From: Candidatus Thalassarchaeaceae archaeon
GTDB taxonomy: Archaea > Thermoplasmatota > Poseidoniia > Poseidoniales > Thalassarchaeaceae
Reading direction: 5' to 3'
NCBI GenBank assembly: GCA_030747395.1
Contig: JASLKT010000009.1
Location: forward strand, 1-36,901
Length of the DNA stretch: 36,901 nt
In this document: piece after piece, positions 19,346 to 26,481 of the stretch
Position numbering within the stretch: position 1 is the first letter of the stretch
Layout of the letters: each line of letters opens with the position of its first letter
Translations under genes and position numbers: made by a program
The notes under the pieces: generated by a model
Databases searched by the model: none
Told to the model about the DNA's origin: nothing
What the model saw: only the letters and a program-made list of their open reading frames with translations

Positions 19346-19474
19346 TGGTGCCGGGAACGGGGCTCGAACCCGTGACCTTCGGATGTCTCAGACATTTTGA
19401 GGTATATCGCGCTCATCTTATTCCTTTGCAGGTGTCCTATGAGTCCGACGCGCCACCAACTACGCCACCCCGGC
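19346..19474 (-). tRNA. tRNA-Met (CAT), elongator type, with 53-nt intron and encoded CCA
   Basis: Read on the minus strand. The acceptor stem is GCCGGGG/TCCCGGC with discriminator A and a genome-encoded CCA (19346-19348). The D stem is GCGT/GCGC, the anticodon stem TCGGA/TCCGA, the anticodon loop CTCATA+A, and the T arm ACGGG-TTCGAGC-CCCGT. The exons are 19438-19474 and 19349-19384; the intron (19385-19437) lies at canonical position 37/38. The precursor folds into a perfect bulge-helix-bulge: exon stem, a 4-bp helix CTCA/TGAG, 3-nt bulges TAG and ACA, then GACA/TGTC. This is the substrate of archaeal tRNA endonuclease. Elongator Met is preferred over initiator because the three G-C pairs of an initiator anticodon stem are absent. 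tRNA-Ile2 (agmatidine-modified CAT) is less likely but not excluded. Confidence 0.93.
19385..19437 (-). other. tRNA-Met intron, canonical BHB-bounded
   Basis: A 53-nt intron beginning GGACACC and ending CTGAGAC on the minus strand. Cleavage is expected within the two 3-nt bulges (TA^G and AC^A), giving exon ends that rebuild a 7-nt anticodon loop. Confidence 0.88.
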
Positions 19475-19500
19475 AACGGAGGCTTCGACCGAACTGCGGA

Positions 19501-19514
19501 ATATGAGTATATCC
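19501..19514 (-). promoter_or_regulatory. Candidate TATA box for tRNA-Met
   Basis: On the minus strand GGATATACTCATAT lies about 27-40 bases before the mature tRNA 5' end, a normal archaeal TATA distance for a tRNA with a short leader. Assigned by eye only. Confidence 0.5.
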
Positions 19515-19539
19515 ATTCAAGCAGACCGTTCGGTTGAAT
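19515..19539. repeat. Inverted repeat ATTCAA...TTGAAT upstream of gatD
   Basis: Six-base arms with a 13-base spacer, in the space between the divergent tRNA-Met and gatD genes, 25 bases before the gatD ATG. It could be an operator; it could also be chance. Confidence 0.3.
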
Positions 19540-19563
19540 AGATGTCTGGTCCCCCAACACCCC

Positions 19564-20892
19564 ATGGGTAGCCCTGTGAGTGGTGATCGTGTACGCTTTA
19601 CAGCGACGACACCAGAAGGTGCAGTCACGCATGAAGGAATATTGCTAGCACCATCTGCAAGGGACCATGTGACTGTCAAATTGGACAATGGTTACAATGT
19701 AACCTTCGCTGAATCGACCATTTCTGAAATTTCAACGATAAGTGCTGCTACTCTACCCGAAGAATCGCTGAATGCTAGTCCAAGCGAAGACCCAAAATTA
19801 CCAGAAATCTGGATATTGCATACAGGCGGAACAATCGCTTCCAAAGTCGATTATGTCACGGGAGCTGTGGCTGCTCGATTTGAGCCAGAAGAGCTACTCG
19901 ATGCCATACCTGAACTCGCCAATCACGCCAGAATCCGAACAAGGAAATTGGGCAACATGTGGTCTGACGACATTCGAGCACGCCATTGGAATGCAATGAT
20001 GATGGCAACAAAGGAAGCGTTTGATTCTGGTGCGGTGGGTGTCGTCATCACCCACGGCACAGATACGATGCACTATTCGGCAGCAGCAGCCGCTTTCGCG
20101 TGGGCTGGAGGTGGAAAGAGACCTCCTGGAAGAATTGTGTTCACGGGTTCACAGCGTAGCAGTGACAGAGGTTCAACCGATGGTACCGAAAATCTTCTTG
20201 CAGCAGTCCATTGGGCTGCACATGGTCCCGCGCCAACCGGTGAAAACGGTGATGCGAGTGTCATCATCATGCATGCCGGAAGTAACGATGGTGTCTGTGC
20301 GATAATGCCTGGTTGCTCCACACGTAAGTTCCATTCAAGCAAACGAAATGCGTTCCAAGGAATCAATGCGCAACCTCTCGGGACAATTTCTGTGGGGCGA
20401 GGAGGTCAATGTCAAATCGAAATGGATGTGAAGCAGCCCACTCGTGATATTGCCACTGAACCAATCGCTTTTGATGAGGGTAAGCGCATCCTACAACTCG
20501 TTGCGGGAGCTCACATGTTTGCAGATCAGATTGAACTCGCTTCAAATTATGATGCAATCTTGTTCCATGGGACTGGTTTGGGTCACCTTCCGATTGAAGA
20601 TCCAAACGGCGACAGCCCCGAGAATGCCGCAATGCGAGATGCTGTGACTGAATATTGCGCAAAAGGTGGAGTGGCTGTAATGGTCACACAATGTATCCAC
20701 GGGCCAATCCACATGGATGTGTATAGTAAGGGTAGAGATCAACAGGAACTTGGCATCACCGGGAATCAGGCAACGACGGGGCCGGATGCGGCACTGGTCA
20801 AGTTGCATTTCTTGCTGTCAACCGGTCAAGATGTGCAATCGGGCTGGGGTGCCAATTTATGCGGCGAAAATGCATCTTCAATTTTCAATTGA
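19564..20892 (+). CDS. gatD: Glutamyl-tRNA(Gln) amidotransferase subunit D
   Basis: GatD is the asparaginase-like subunit of archaeal GatDE. It releases ammonia from Gln or Asn so that GatE can convert Glu-tRNA(Gln) to Gln-tRNA(Gln). It is 442 aa from the ATG at 19564; the in-frame TTG at 19534 adds only ten atypical residues. Residues 1-60 form the small N-terminal beta domain specific to GatD (GDRVRFTATTPEG...VKLDNGYNVTF). The L-asparaginase-type domain starts near 80 with HTGGTIAS (catalytic Thr87) and continues with THGTDTMHYSAAA (Thr166, Asp167) and FTGSQRSSDRGSTDG. The extra N-terminal domain separates it from plain L-asparaginase. gatE is not in the window. Divergent from tRNA-Met. Confidence 0.95.
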   Translation: MGSPVSGDRVRFTATTPEGAVTHEGILLAPSARDHVTVKLDNGYNVTFAESTISEISTISAATLPEESLNASPSEDPKLPEIWILHTGGTIASKVDYVTGAVAARFEPEELLDAIPELANHARIRTRKLGNMWSDDIRARHWNAMMMATKEAFDSGAVGVVITHGTDTMHYSAAAAAFAWAGGGKRPPGRIVFTGSQRSSDRGSTDGTENLLAAVHWAAHGPAPTGENGDASVIIMHAGSNDGVCAIMPGCSTRKFHSSKRNAFQGINAQPLGTISVGRGGQCQIEMDVKQPTRDIATEPIAFDEGKRILQLVAGAHMFADQIELASNYDAILFHGTGLGHLPIEDPNGDSPENAAMRDAVTEYCAKGGVAVMVTQCIHGPIHMDVYSKGRDQQELGITGNQATTGPDAALVKLHFLLSTGQDVQSGWGANLCGENASSIFN

Positions 20893-20948
20893 TAATTTGA
20901 TTATTCAATTGGAAAATTTGAGTCTCTTCAACCGCTCTCATGAAAGAC

Positions 20949-20967
20949 CGCTCTCCTATGGAGAGCG
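20949..20967. repeat. Perfect inverted repeat, 8-bp arms, TAT centre, just before the carboxyltransferase start
   Basis: CGCTCTCC and GGAGAGCG flank TAT. It ends three bases before the ATG at 20970, with GGAGAG inside the right arm. In mRNA it would hide a Shine-Dalgarno-like sequence and might gate translation. If translation starts at 20940 instead, the repeat is inside the coding sequence. Confidence 0.6.
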
Positions 20968-20969
20968 AT

Positions 20970-22514
20970 ATGGGCAACGATGCTGAGGATTTGGCATGGC
21001 GCCGAAGTCAAGCCGCTGCTGGAGGTGGAATTGCTCGTCTTGAAGCGCTTAGAGCAGAAGGAAGGGCTACCGCTAGGGAGAGAGTCGAATCTCTGCTCGA
21101 CCCAAATTCCTTTATCGAAATCGACGCACTCGTTTCACACCGAAATCATGAGGATAACATGCACTTACACCCGCAGTTTGGAGATGGGGTCGTCGCTGGG
21201 CATGGGAGTATAGATGGGCGAAGAGTGTTCTGCTTTAGCCAAGATTTCACCGTTTTTGGTGGATCGATGGGTGAGATGCACGCCAAGAAAATTTCCAAGG
21301 TTGTCGAAATGGCAGAGCGTGCCCGGGTCCCAATTGTCTGTATTTGGGATGGAGGAGGGCAACGAGCCCACGATGGTGTGCATTCATTGGCCGCTACTGG
21401 TGAGATGCTCGATTACTTTGTTTCGTGTTCAGGGCGGGTGCCGATGATTAGTCTCGTCTTGGGGCCTGTTGTTGGTGTTTCAGCACTGGCTGCAGCACTG
21501 GCTGATTTTGTGATCCTTGGAGAAGGGCGTGGGCAACTGTTCCTTTCCAGCCCACTTGAAACGGAAGAAACTGTGAGTGGTGAAATGACAACTGAAGAGG
21601 TTGGAGGTGCGCAAATGCATGCTTCACGTTCAGGCATATGTTGTCTAACTGCAAGTGATGAAGATGATGCCATGGAAATCGCTGTGGAATTACTCTCTTT
21701 CTTCCCTGATTATTGTGGTGCCAATCCCCCACACCTAGATTCAGGAGACCCACATGACAGGGATTGTCCCGAACTCAGTACGATTATACCAGATGATAGT
21801 AATCGACCCTATGATATGATCAAAGTCATTCAGGGAACTGTCGATGATGGGCACTTTGTCGAATTGTTTCCACTTTATGCTGACAATATGATCATCGGTT
21901 TGGCACGACTTGCAGGACATCCTATTGGCATTATTGCCAACCAGCCAAAGGTGCTAGCTGGTTGCCTCGATATTGATGCAAGTATCAAGTCAGCCCGGTT
22001 TATCCGGACATGTGATGCATTCAATATTCCACTTCTCACATTCGTCGATGTCCCTGGATTCTTGCCCGGCACTGTTCAAGAATGGGGCGGAATTATCCGA
22101 CATGGAGCGAAGATGCTCTACGCCTATGCGGAGGCTACTGTCCCAATGATGACTGTTGTCACACGAAAGGCATACGGCGGCGCATATCTGGCCATGTCCT
22201 GTAAACATCTAGAGTCGGATTACAATGTCGCATGGCCGACTGGAGAACTCGCAGTGATGGGTGCAGAAGGTGCAGTGAATATCATTCATAGAAAAGAACT
22301 CAAAGATGCCGAGAATCAGGAATCTCGACATGCTGAATTGGTGAAGGATTACAAGAACAAATTTGGTGACCCCTACGTTGCGGCACGAAATGGTTGGCTT
22401 GATGATGTCATCGAACCAAATGAAACTCGTTTGCGATTAATTCGAGCACTCAAATCCTTGTTGTCCAAGCGTGTATGGCAACCCCTTCGGAAGCATGGGA
22501 ATATCCCACTCTAA
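20970..22514 (+). CDS. Acyl-CoA carboxylase carboxyltransferase (beta) subunit
   Basis: This protein transfers the carboxyl group from carboxybiotin to an acyl-CoA (propionyl-, acetyl- or a related CoA). Length is 514 aa from the ATG at 20970; ATGs at 20940 and 20958 would add 10 or 4 residues. Crotonase-type carboxyltransferase features are clear: RARVESLLDPNSF-like N-terminus (ARERVESLLDPNSFIEI), FSQDFTVFGGSMGEMHAKKI, WDGGGQRAHDGVHS (first oxyanion-hole region), PMISLVLGPVVGVSA, and in the second half NQPKVLAGCLDIDAS, FVDVPGFLPGTVQEWGGIIRHGAKMLYA and RKAYGGAYLAM. The biotin carboxylase and carrier subunits are not in the window. Substrate preference cannot be called. It lies 77 bases after gatD, probably not functionally linked. 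Its stop overlaps the convergent gene's stop. Confidence 0.93.
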   Translation: MGNDAEDLAWRRSQAAAGGGIARLEALRAEGRATARERVESLLDPNSFIEIDALVSHRNHEDNMHLHPQFGDGVVAGHGSIDGRRVFCFSQDFTVFGGSMGEMHAKKISKVVEMAERARVPIVCIWDGGGQRAHDGVHSLAATGEMLDYFVSCSGRVPMISLVLGPVVGVSALAAALADFVILGEGRGQLFLSSPLETEETVSGEMTTEEVGGAQMHASRSGICCLTASDEDDAMEIAVELLSFFPDYCGANPPHLDSGDPHDRDCPELSTIIPDDSNRPYDMIKVIQGTVDDGHFVELFPLYADNMIIGLARLAGHPIGIIANQPKVLAGCLDIDASIKSARFIRTCDAFNIPLLTFVDVPGFLPGTVQEWGGIIRHGAKMLYAYAEATVPMMTVVTRKAYGGAYLAMSCKHLESDYNVAWPTGELAVMGAEGAVNIIHRKELKDAENQESRHAELVKDYKNKFGDPYVAARNGWLDDVIEPNETRLRLIRALKSLLSKRVWQPLRKHGNIPL

Positions 22515-25294
22515 TCTAAATCTACGAGTTCGACCTCTATTCCGGTCAAATCCTCATCTCCGGAACCACCATACAGATTGGATGGGGTTCCAAGCATTTG
22601 TTCCATGTCATCTTTGGACAATGTAATGATCATGTACAACCCAATCAATGAAACAATAGAGGCAATCACGATTGCAAATACAATCCAAATTGAGAATGTT
22701 TCACTTTCTGTATCCACTGGAATTTCGGGTAGATTGTTGCCTTCTGAAGGTTCAGGAGAAGGCGCTGAAACAGTGTGGTAGTAGATTTTTTCTTCAGTCC
22801 AATGTCCGTCTTCGTAGAACTGAATCTCAAGACGATGAGCCCCTGGTGATAATTCACTATAATCGGTTGAAACAGTGCATTCCCAATCATGTGGCTGTTC
22901 AACACTCACATCACTGACAACACAGTTCGCCTCGAATTCCGTCCAAACCTGCCCATCCCATCGTTCTCTGGCAGTCCAAGGGGTACCGTCATCGGGATCA
23001 TGGATTGCGACAATGAAGATGGTGTCATTGCCCACAACTTCCAATGGACCCCATGTCAATTGCACGGGATCATTCACCTCGAAAATTTCGAACTCGATGG
23101 GGCCCGTAACGTTGCCATCCTCACTTACAATTGTGATATTCCAACCTGTTGACAGACCGGTCCAGTCTGATTCAGGGACAATCCTCAACACATTCGATAG
23201 GACTGTGGTTGTGAGATGAGTATGACTACCCTCAATTTCAAACTCGACCGAGTCGCCATCTTCATCCCATCCCAATTCGGATAGAGGGACTTCAAGAGGT
23301 GTGTCTTCAACCAATGAAATTCGAGTCAAATTGAGGCGGGGTGGGTCGGGTATGGATTCAACAGTTACAGCGAATGTTGTTGAAATTGGTGCGCTTGTAC
23401 CGTCACCAACCCATACCTCAACCGATGTTGAACCGTGCCAGTTCAGTAGAGGGGTGATGGCGAGGTTGTTTGTAGTCCAGGATAAATCCAAACCAACATC
23501 CGTCGTTGCATTGATGATGGTTGAATTCGCACCTTCCGGGTCTTCAAAATGGGATGTGATTACAACGGCCTGTTGGTCGCTATCCTCATCCATAGTCACG
23601 GAGGGAATATCACTGATTTGGACGACTGAATCATCCACTGGAAGGACACTTGCACTCAAATTGAATTCTGCTGAAAAATTCAAATCATAACGATCGAAAA
23701 TTGTCAAATTGAGAATTTCAGTCCCAGTCCATTCGGCCTCCCCTGTATGCTCACAGGTGACTGAATTCGCCTCGAGATAACAATGCATTTGATTGGTACT
23801 CGGAAGATGTGGATGCATCTCGACGATTAGAGTCGTGCCATCCGGATCGGTTGCGAAATCCGAGTATGGCATGCTTGTCGCACCATGCTGAGGGACTTCA
23901 ATTACGGGAAGTGGTGAAGCGATGATTGGTTCTCTATTCTCGCGGAAGAATTCAAGATCCAAGTATGATGGCATTCCATACCAATTAACATCGACTCTGA
24001 GTGAGCGATTTCCGGGAGGAACACCCTCAGTTGAGACCTCGCAGTCGGTGGCCGATGAGTTCCCATTGTCAATCGAACCAGTGAATGTCCCCGTCGCATT
24101 GATTCCGTAAGTGGAATAGTCCATTGGATCCCACCAATCGCCACCTTCCATGATGGTACAAAGCACAGTTGTTCCAGTTGGTAGGGCACCATTTCGATGT
24201 GTTAGTTGAGTATTGGCTGAAACCACTCGGCCAGAGAGTCCCTCCATCTCATTTACATCGGAAGAATTTGCAATCATTGGCATGAAGCGCGCTCCGTTCA
24301 AATCTTCGTAAATATAGGCAGTTGAATCGGAAGGGCTCTGCCAATTGACTTCGCGATTGGTTGCATTCAACCATTGGGTATGGTCGCCCTTGAGCATGAG
24401 ATCAAGATAAGGTACAATGTGTTCGATTGCATGATTTTGTTGGTCTTCACGAGAGATGGTAGCTGAACCATCGTTGAACCCTTCCCAAAATCCAGACTCG
24501 TCTTGATATTGGATGTGATTTCCGCCTATGACAGACATGTAATGCCAAGGAATTGCATGGTTGGCCAACCAACGATCGATGTTGGTGTCCGCCTTTGCAA
24601 TGTCATCTAATGTTCCAGTCAGATAGAGACCCATCCCCGGTTCTGGCGAGCGGCCCAAGTAGGCGTCGGGGATGTCGGTATTGGCATCTTCAAGTCCAAG
24701 GCCAATCAACGCTGTAGGGATTGGAGTAGTGATGTATGGATTCCATGCACCCGTCATGATAAGTTGGCAATGCGCCGCTTGTTTGGCTCCTAAACCGTGC
24801 CCACCAATGCCCCAGAAATTGAGATTGAAGGCGTCTCGCATATTTGCAGGATCACTATCGAAACTACCATTCTGATTGTTATGGTGTAACCTCATCCACA
24901 GAGCCAATATGGCGCCACATTGTGATTCCGTTTGCTGGGAATTCCAATCAGGGGGTAGAACAACTGTGATGTAACCCGCTGTCGCGACTTTTTTGCCTAA
25001 CCAGTCATACTGATCATTCGCCTCACCCTCATCTCCAATCCAAATCAGAAGTGGGTATGGCCCTGATGTGTTGGCAATTGGTTGACCCAAACCAGATTCA
25101 TTGGCGGGATAGTAAATCTGTGCCCAATGTGTGGTATTCTCTTCGTCGCTAGAAAAAATGATGGTTTGCCAACCAGCGGAAAGGGTTTCAATTTCATGTG
25201 TATCACTGAAACTTTCAGATGCTGAAGAGAGTGCTGAAAACGGCAAAAGGAGTAACAGCGCAGAAAGGACAAACGCCGTTCGGAAGGTTGCCAT
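22511..25294 (-). CDS. Membrane-anchored alpha/beta-hydrolase-fold protein with Ig/cadherin-like repeats; nucleophile Ser replaced by Gly
   Basis: A 927-aa protein from the ATG at 25294; the TTG at 25330 is rejected. A signal peptide occupies residues 1-26 (AFVLSALLLLLPFSALSSA). Residues about 40-300 resemble a chlorophyllase/dienelactone-hydrolase fold: YPLLIWIGDEGEAND, then the nucleophile-elbow GIGGHGLGAKQA, where the expected Ser is Gly167. An acid candidate is in TGTLDDIA and a His in GGNHIQY. The middle region contains several Ig/cadherin-like modules (YSDFATDPDGTTL, HFEDPEGANSTI, LGWDEDGDSVEFEI). A TM helix (WIVFAIVIASIVSLIGLYMII) is near 868-888, followed by a short acidic tail. It may bind rather than hydrolyse its target. 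It probably forms one transcription unit with the aroE-like gene upstream (about 50 bases). It overlaps the carboxyltransferase stop by 4 bp. Confidence 0.85.
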   Translation of the reverse strand: MATFRTAFVLSALLLLLPFSALSSASESFSDTHEIETLSAGWQTIIFSSDEENTTHWAQIYYPANESGLGQPIANTSGPYPLLIWIGDEGEANDQYDWLGKKVATAGYITVVLPPDWNSQQTESQCGAILALWMRLHHNNQNGSFDSDPANMRDAFNLNFWGIGGHGLGAKQAAHCQLIMTGAWNPYITTPIPTALIGLGLEDANTDIPDAYLGRSPEPGMGLYLTGTLDDIAKADTNIDRWLANHAIPWHYMSVIGGNHIQYQDESGFWEGFNDGSATISREDQQNHAIEHIVPYLDLMLKGDHTQWLNATNREVNWQSPSDSTAYIYEDLNGARFMPMIANSSDVNEMEGLSGRVVSANTQLTHRNGALPTGTTVLCTIMEGGDWWDPMDYSTYGINATGTFTGSIDNGNSSATDCEVSTEGVPPGNRSLRVDVNWYGMPSYLDLEFFRENREPIIASPLPVIEVPQHGATSMPYSDFATDPDGTTLIVEMHPHLPSTNQMHCYLEANSVTCEHTGEAEWTGTEILNLTIFDRYDLNFSAEFNLSASVLPVDDSVVQISDIPSVTMDEDSDQQAVVITSHFEDPEGANSTIINATTDVGLDLSWTTNNLAITPLLNWHGSTSVEVWVGDGTSAPISTTFAVTVESIPDPPRLNLTRISLVEDTPLEVPLSELGWDEDGDSVEFEIEGSHTHLTTTVLSNVLRIVPESDWTGLSTGWNITIVSEDGNVTGPIEFEIFEVNDPVQLTWGPLEVVGNDTIFIVAIHDPDDGTPWTARERWDGQVWTEFEANCVVSDVSVEQPHDWECTVSTDYSELSPGAHRLEIQFYEDGHWTEEKIYYHTVSAPSPEPSEGNNLPEIPVDTESETFSIWIVFAIVIASIVSLIGLYMIITLSKDDMEQMLGTPSNLYGGSGDEDLTGIEVELVDLD

Positions 25295-25341
25295 CAAGAA
25301 GTGAGATAGAGCAATGGCACTTGAAAGCAACCCTGTTTAGT

Positions 25342-26373
25342 TCAATCCGCCCGTAGGGCGGATTCCATCGCTAATAGACGAGTCATCGTGAGGCCCAACC
25401 CAGGGAGTAAATGAGCCGCTTCGGGACTGAAAAATCGGGCCCAGGCTTCGAGATGTTGAGCTGCGAGTAGCCAACGTCCATCTAATTGAAAACCTGATTC
25501 AATTTGTTCTACGACGAAACCAACTTCTTGCGAATTATACGATGTTGACAAATACAAATCTGCAACGGTAGATCGATTGGAATCTGAACCTCCTGCTTTG
25601 GTATCGAAATCAACGAAAAGACGCTTGCCAATATTACCCACTACATCATCTCCGGAAATCAAATTCTGAACCCACGGGCCCCGCTTATCCAGTGGCCGTC
25701 GACCATCCATTGACCAGATGACGCCACCAGCATTTGACCAAGCCGCTGCACATGAACGTGCTGAACCACCGCCACCAATCATACACAACAGAGGTGCCTC
25801 GATACCCGTCAATTCAAAATCAAAACCAAAATGACGAGCAATGGAAACAAGGCCATGCCCATCAGTTCCGGCACAATACCAATTGTTCCCATCCCATCGA
25901 AGTTGATTCACAGCGCCATTCTCGAGACTGTCATCAATTGAGTGAACACCAGATCGGGTTGAGAGTAAATGCTTCAGTGGACTTGTGAGGGAAATCCAAG
26001 ATTCGCTTTCTCCACGCCGAGTTTTGATGCGTTCTTCTCCACGATGGAAAAGTGTTTCACCATGGGATACATGAGCCGGATCTGCAGTTTTGACATTGGA
26101 CATTACAAGAGAGGCCAAGCGATGCAAACGCGAATGTGATGTCGGAGTAGAAGGATCACCATACAGTGGATTATGAACTTCAATTTGATTGCGTTTCTTA
26201 TTCACCCATGCCCACGCCATCGGTGAAGTCACATCATCGGATTCAAGAAGACAATTTTCTTCCAATTGTACCTCAAGTCCTGCTTGTTTCAAGTGAGTCG
26301 CCGTCAGGACCGCCAAGACCGGAGAAAGTGAATGCTGAATTGGCATTCCAGCGACAGCATATCGAATTTGCAT
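25342..26373 (-). CDS. aroE: Shikimate dehydrogenase-like protein (AroE family) with internal insertion
   Basis: AroE reduces 3-dehydroshikimate to shikimate with NADPH in aromatic amino-acid synthesis. From the ATG at 26373 it is 343 aa and begins as the family does, MQIRYAVAGMPIQHSLSPVL; an ATG at 26400 adds nine residues. The substrate-binding and catalytic motifs are SLTSPLKHLL (Lys134, for the family's NVT-P-K) and GAVNQLRW...GTDGHGL (Asn156, Asp171). The nucleotide site is MIGGGGSARSCAAAW near 198-212, a variant of GAGGAAR. Typical AroE is about 270 aa. The extra ~60 residues lie mainly between residues 45 and 125, before the catalytic Lys, and have no recognisable motif. The key residues suggest an active enzyme, but a quinate/shikimate paralog of altered specificity is possible. 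Confidence 0.85.
   Translation of the reverse strand: MQIRYAVAGMPIQHSLSPVLAVLTATHLKQAGLEVQLEENCLLESDDVTSPMAWAWVNKKRNQIEVHNPLYGDPSTPTSHSRLHRLASLVMSNVKTADPAHVSHGETLFHRGEERIKTRRGESESWISLTSPLKHLLSTRSGVHSIDDSLENGAVNQLRWDGNNWYCAGTDGHGLVSIARHFGFDFELTGIEAPLLCMIGGGGSARSCAAAWSNAGGVIWSMDGRRPLDKRGPWVQNLISGDDVVGNIGKRLFVDFDTKAGGSDSNRSTVADLYLSTSYNSQEVGFVVEQIESGFQLDGRWLLAAQHLEAWARFFSPEAAHLLPGLGLTMTRLLAMESALRAD
25344..25364. repeat. Perfect inverted repeat, 9-bp arms, GTA (TAC on minus) centre
   Basis: AATCCGCCC and GGGCGGATT flank GTA. It covers the last codons of the minus-strand aroE-like gene and lies 50 bases upstream of the next gene's ATG at 25294. It could be an intercistronic hairpin or an upstream element of the hydrolase-fold gene. 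Confidence 0.65.
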
Positions 26374-26420
26374 ACAACCCCATGAGTCCGTATCCCCCAT
26401 CCTTCACAAACCAACCGGAT

Positions 26421-26437
26421 GCGCACCTACGGTGCGC
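26421..26437. repeat. Perfect inverted repeat, 7-bp arms, TAC centre, in a divergent promoter region
   Basis: GCGCACC and GGTGCGC flank TAC. It is nearly centred between the divergent aroE-like (ATG 26373) and formate-THF ligase (ATG 26482) genes, 48 and 45 bases from them. No gene ends here, so a terminator role is excluded. A shared operator is one reading. Confidence 0.6.
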
Positions 26438-26481
26438 CAAACCCATGAATGCTTGAATACCGGAAGCGTTGCAGCCTGTTC

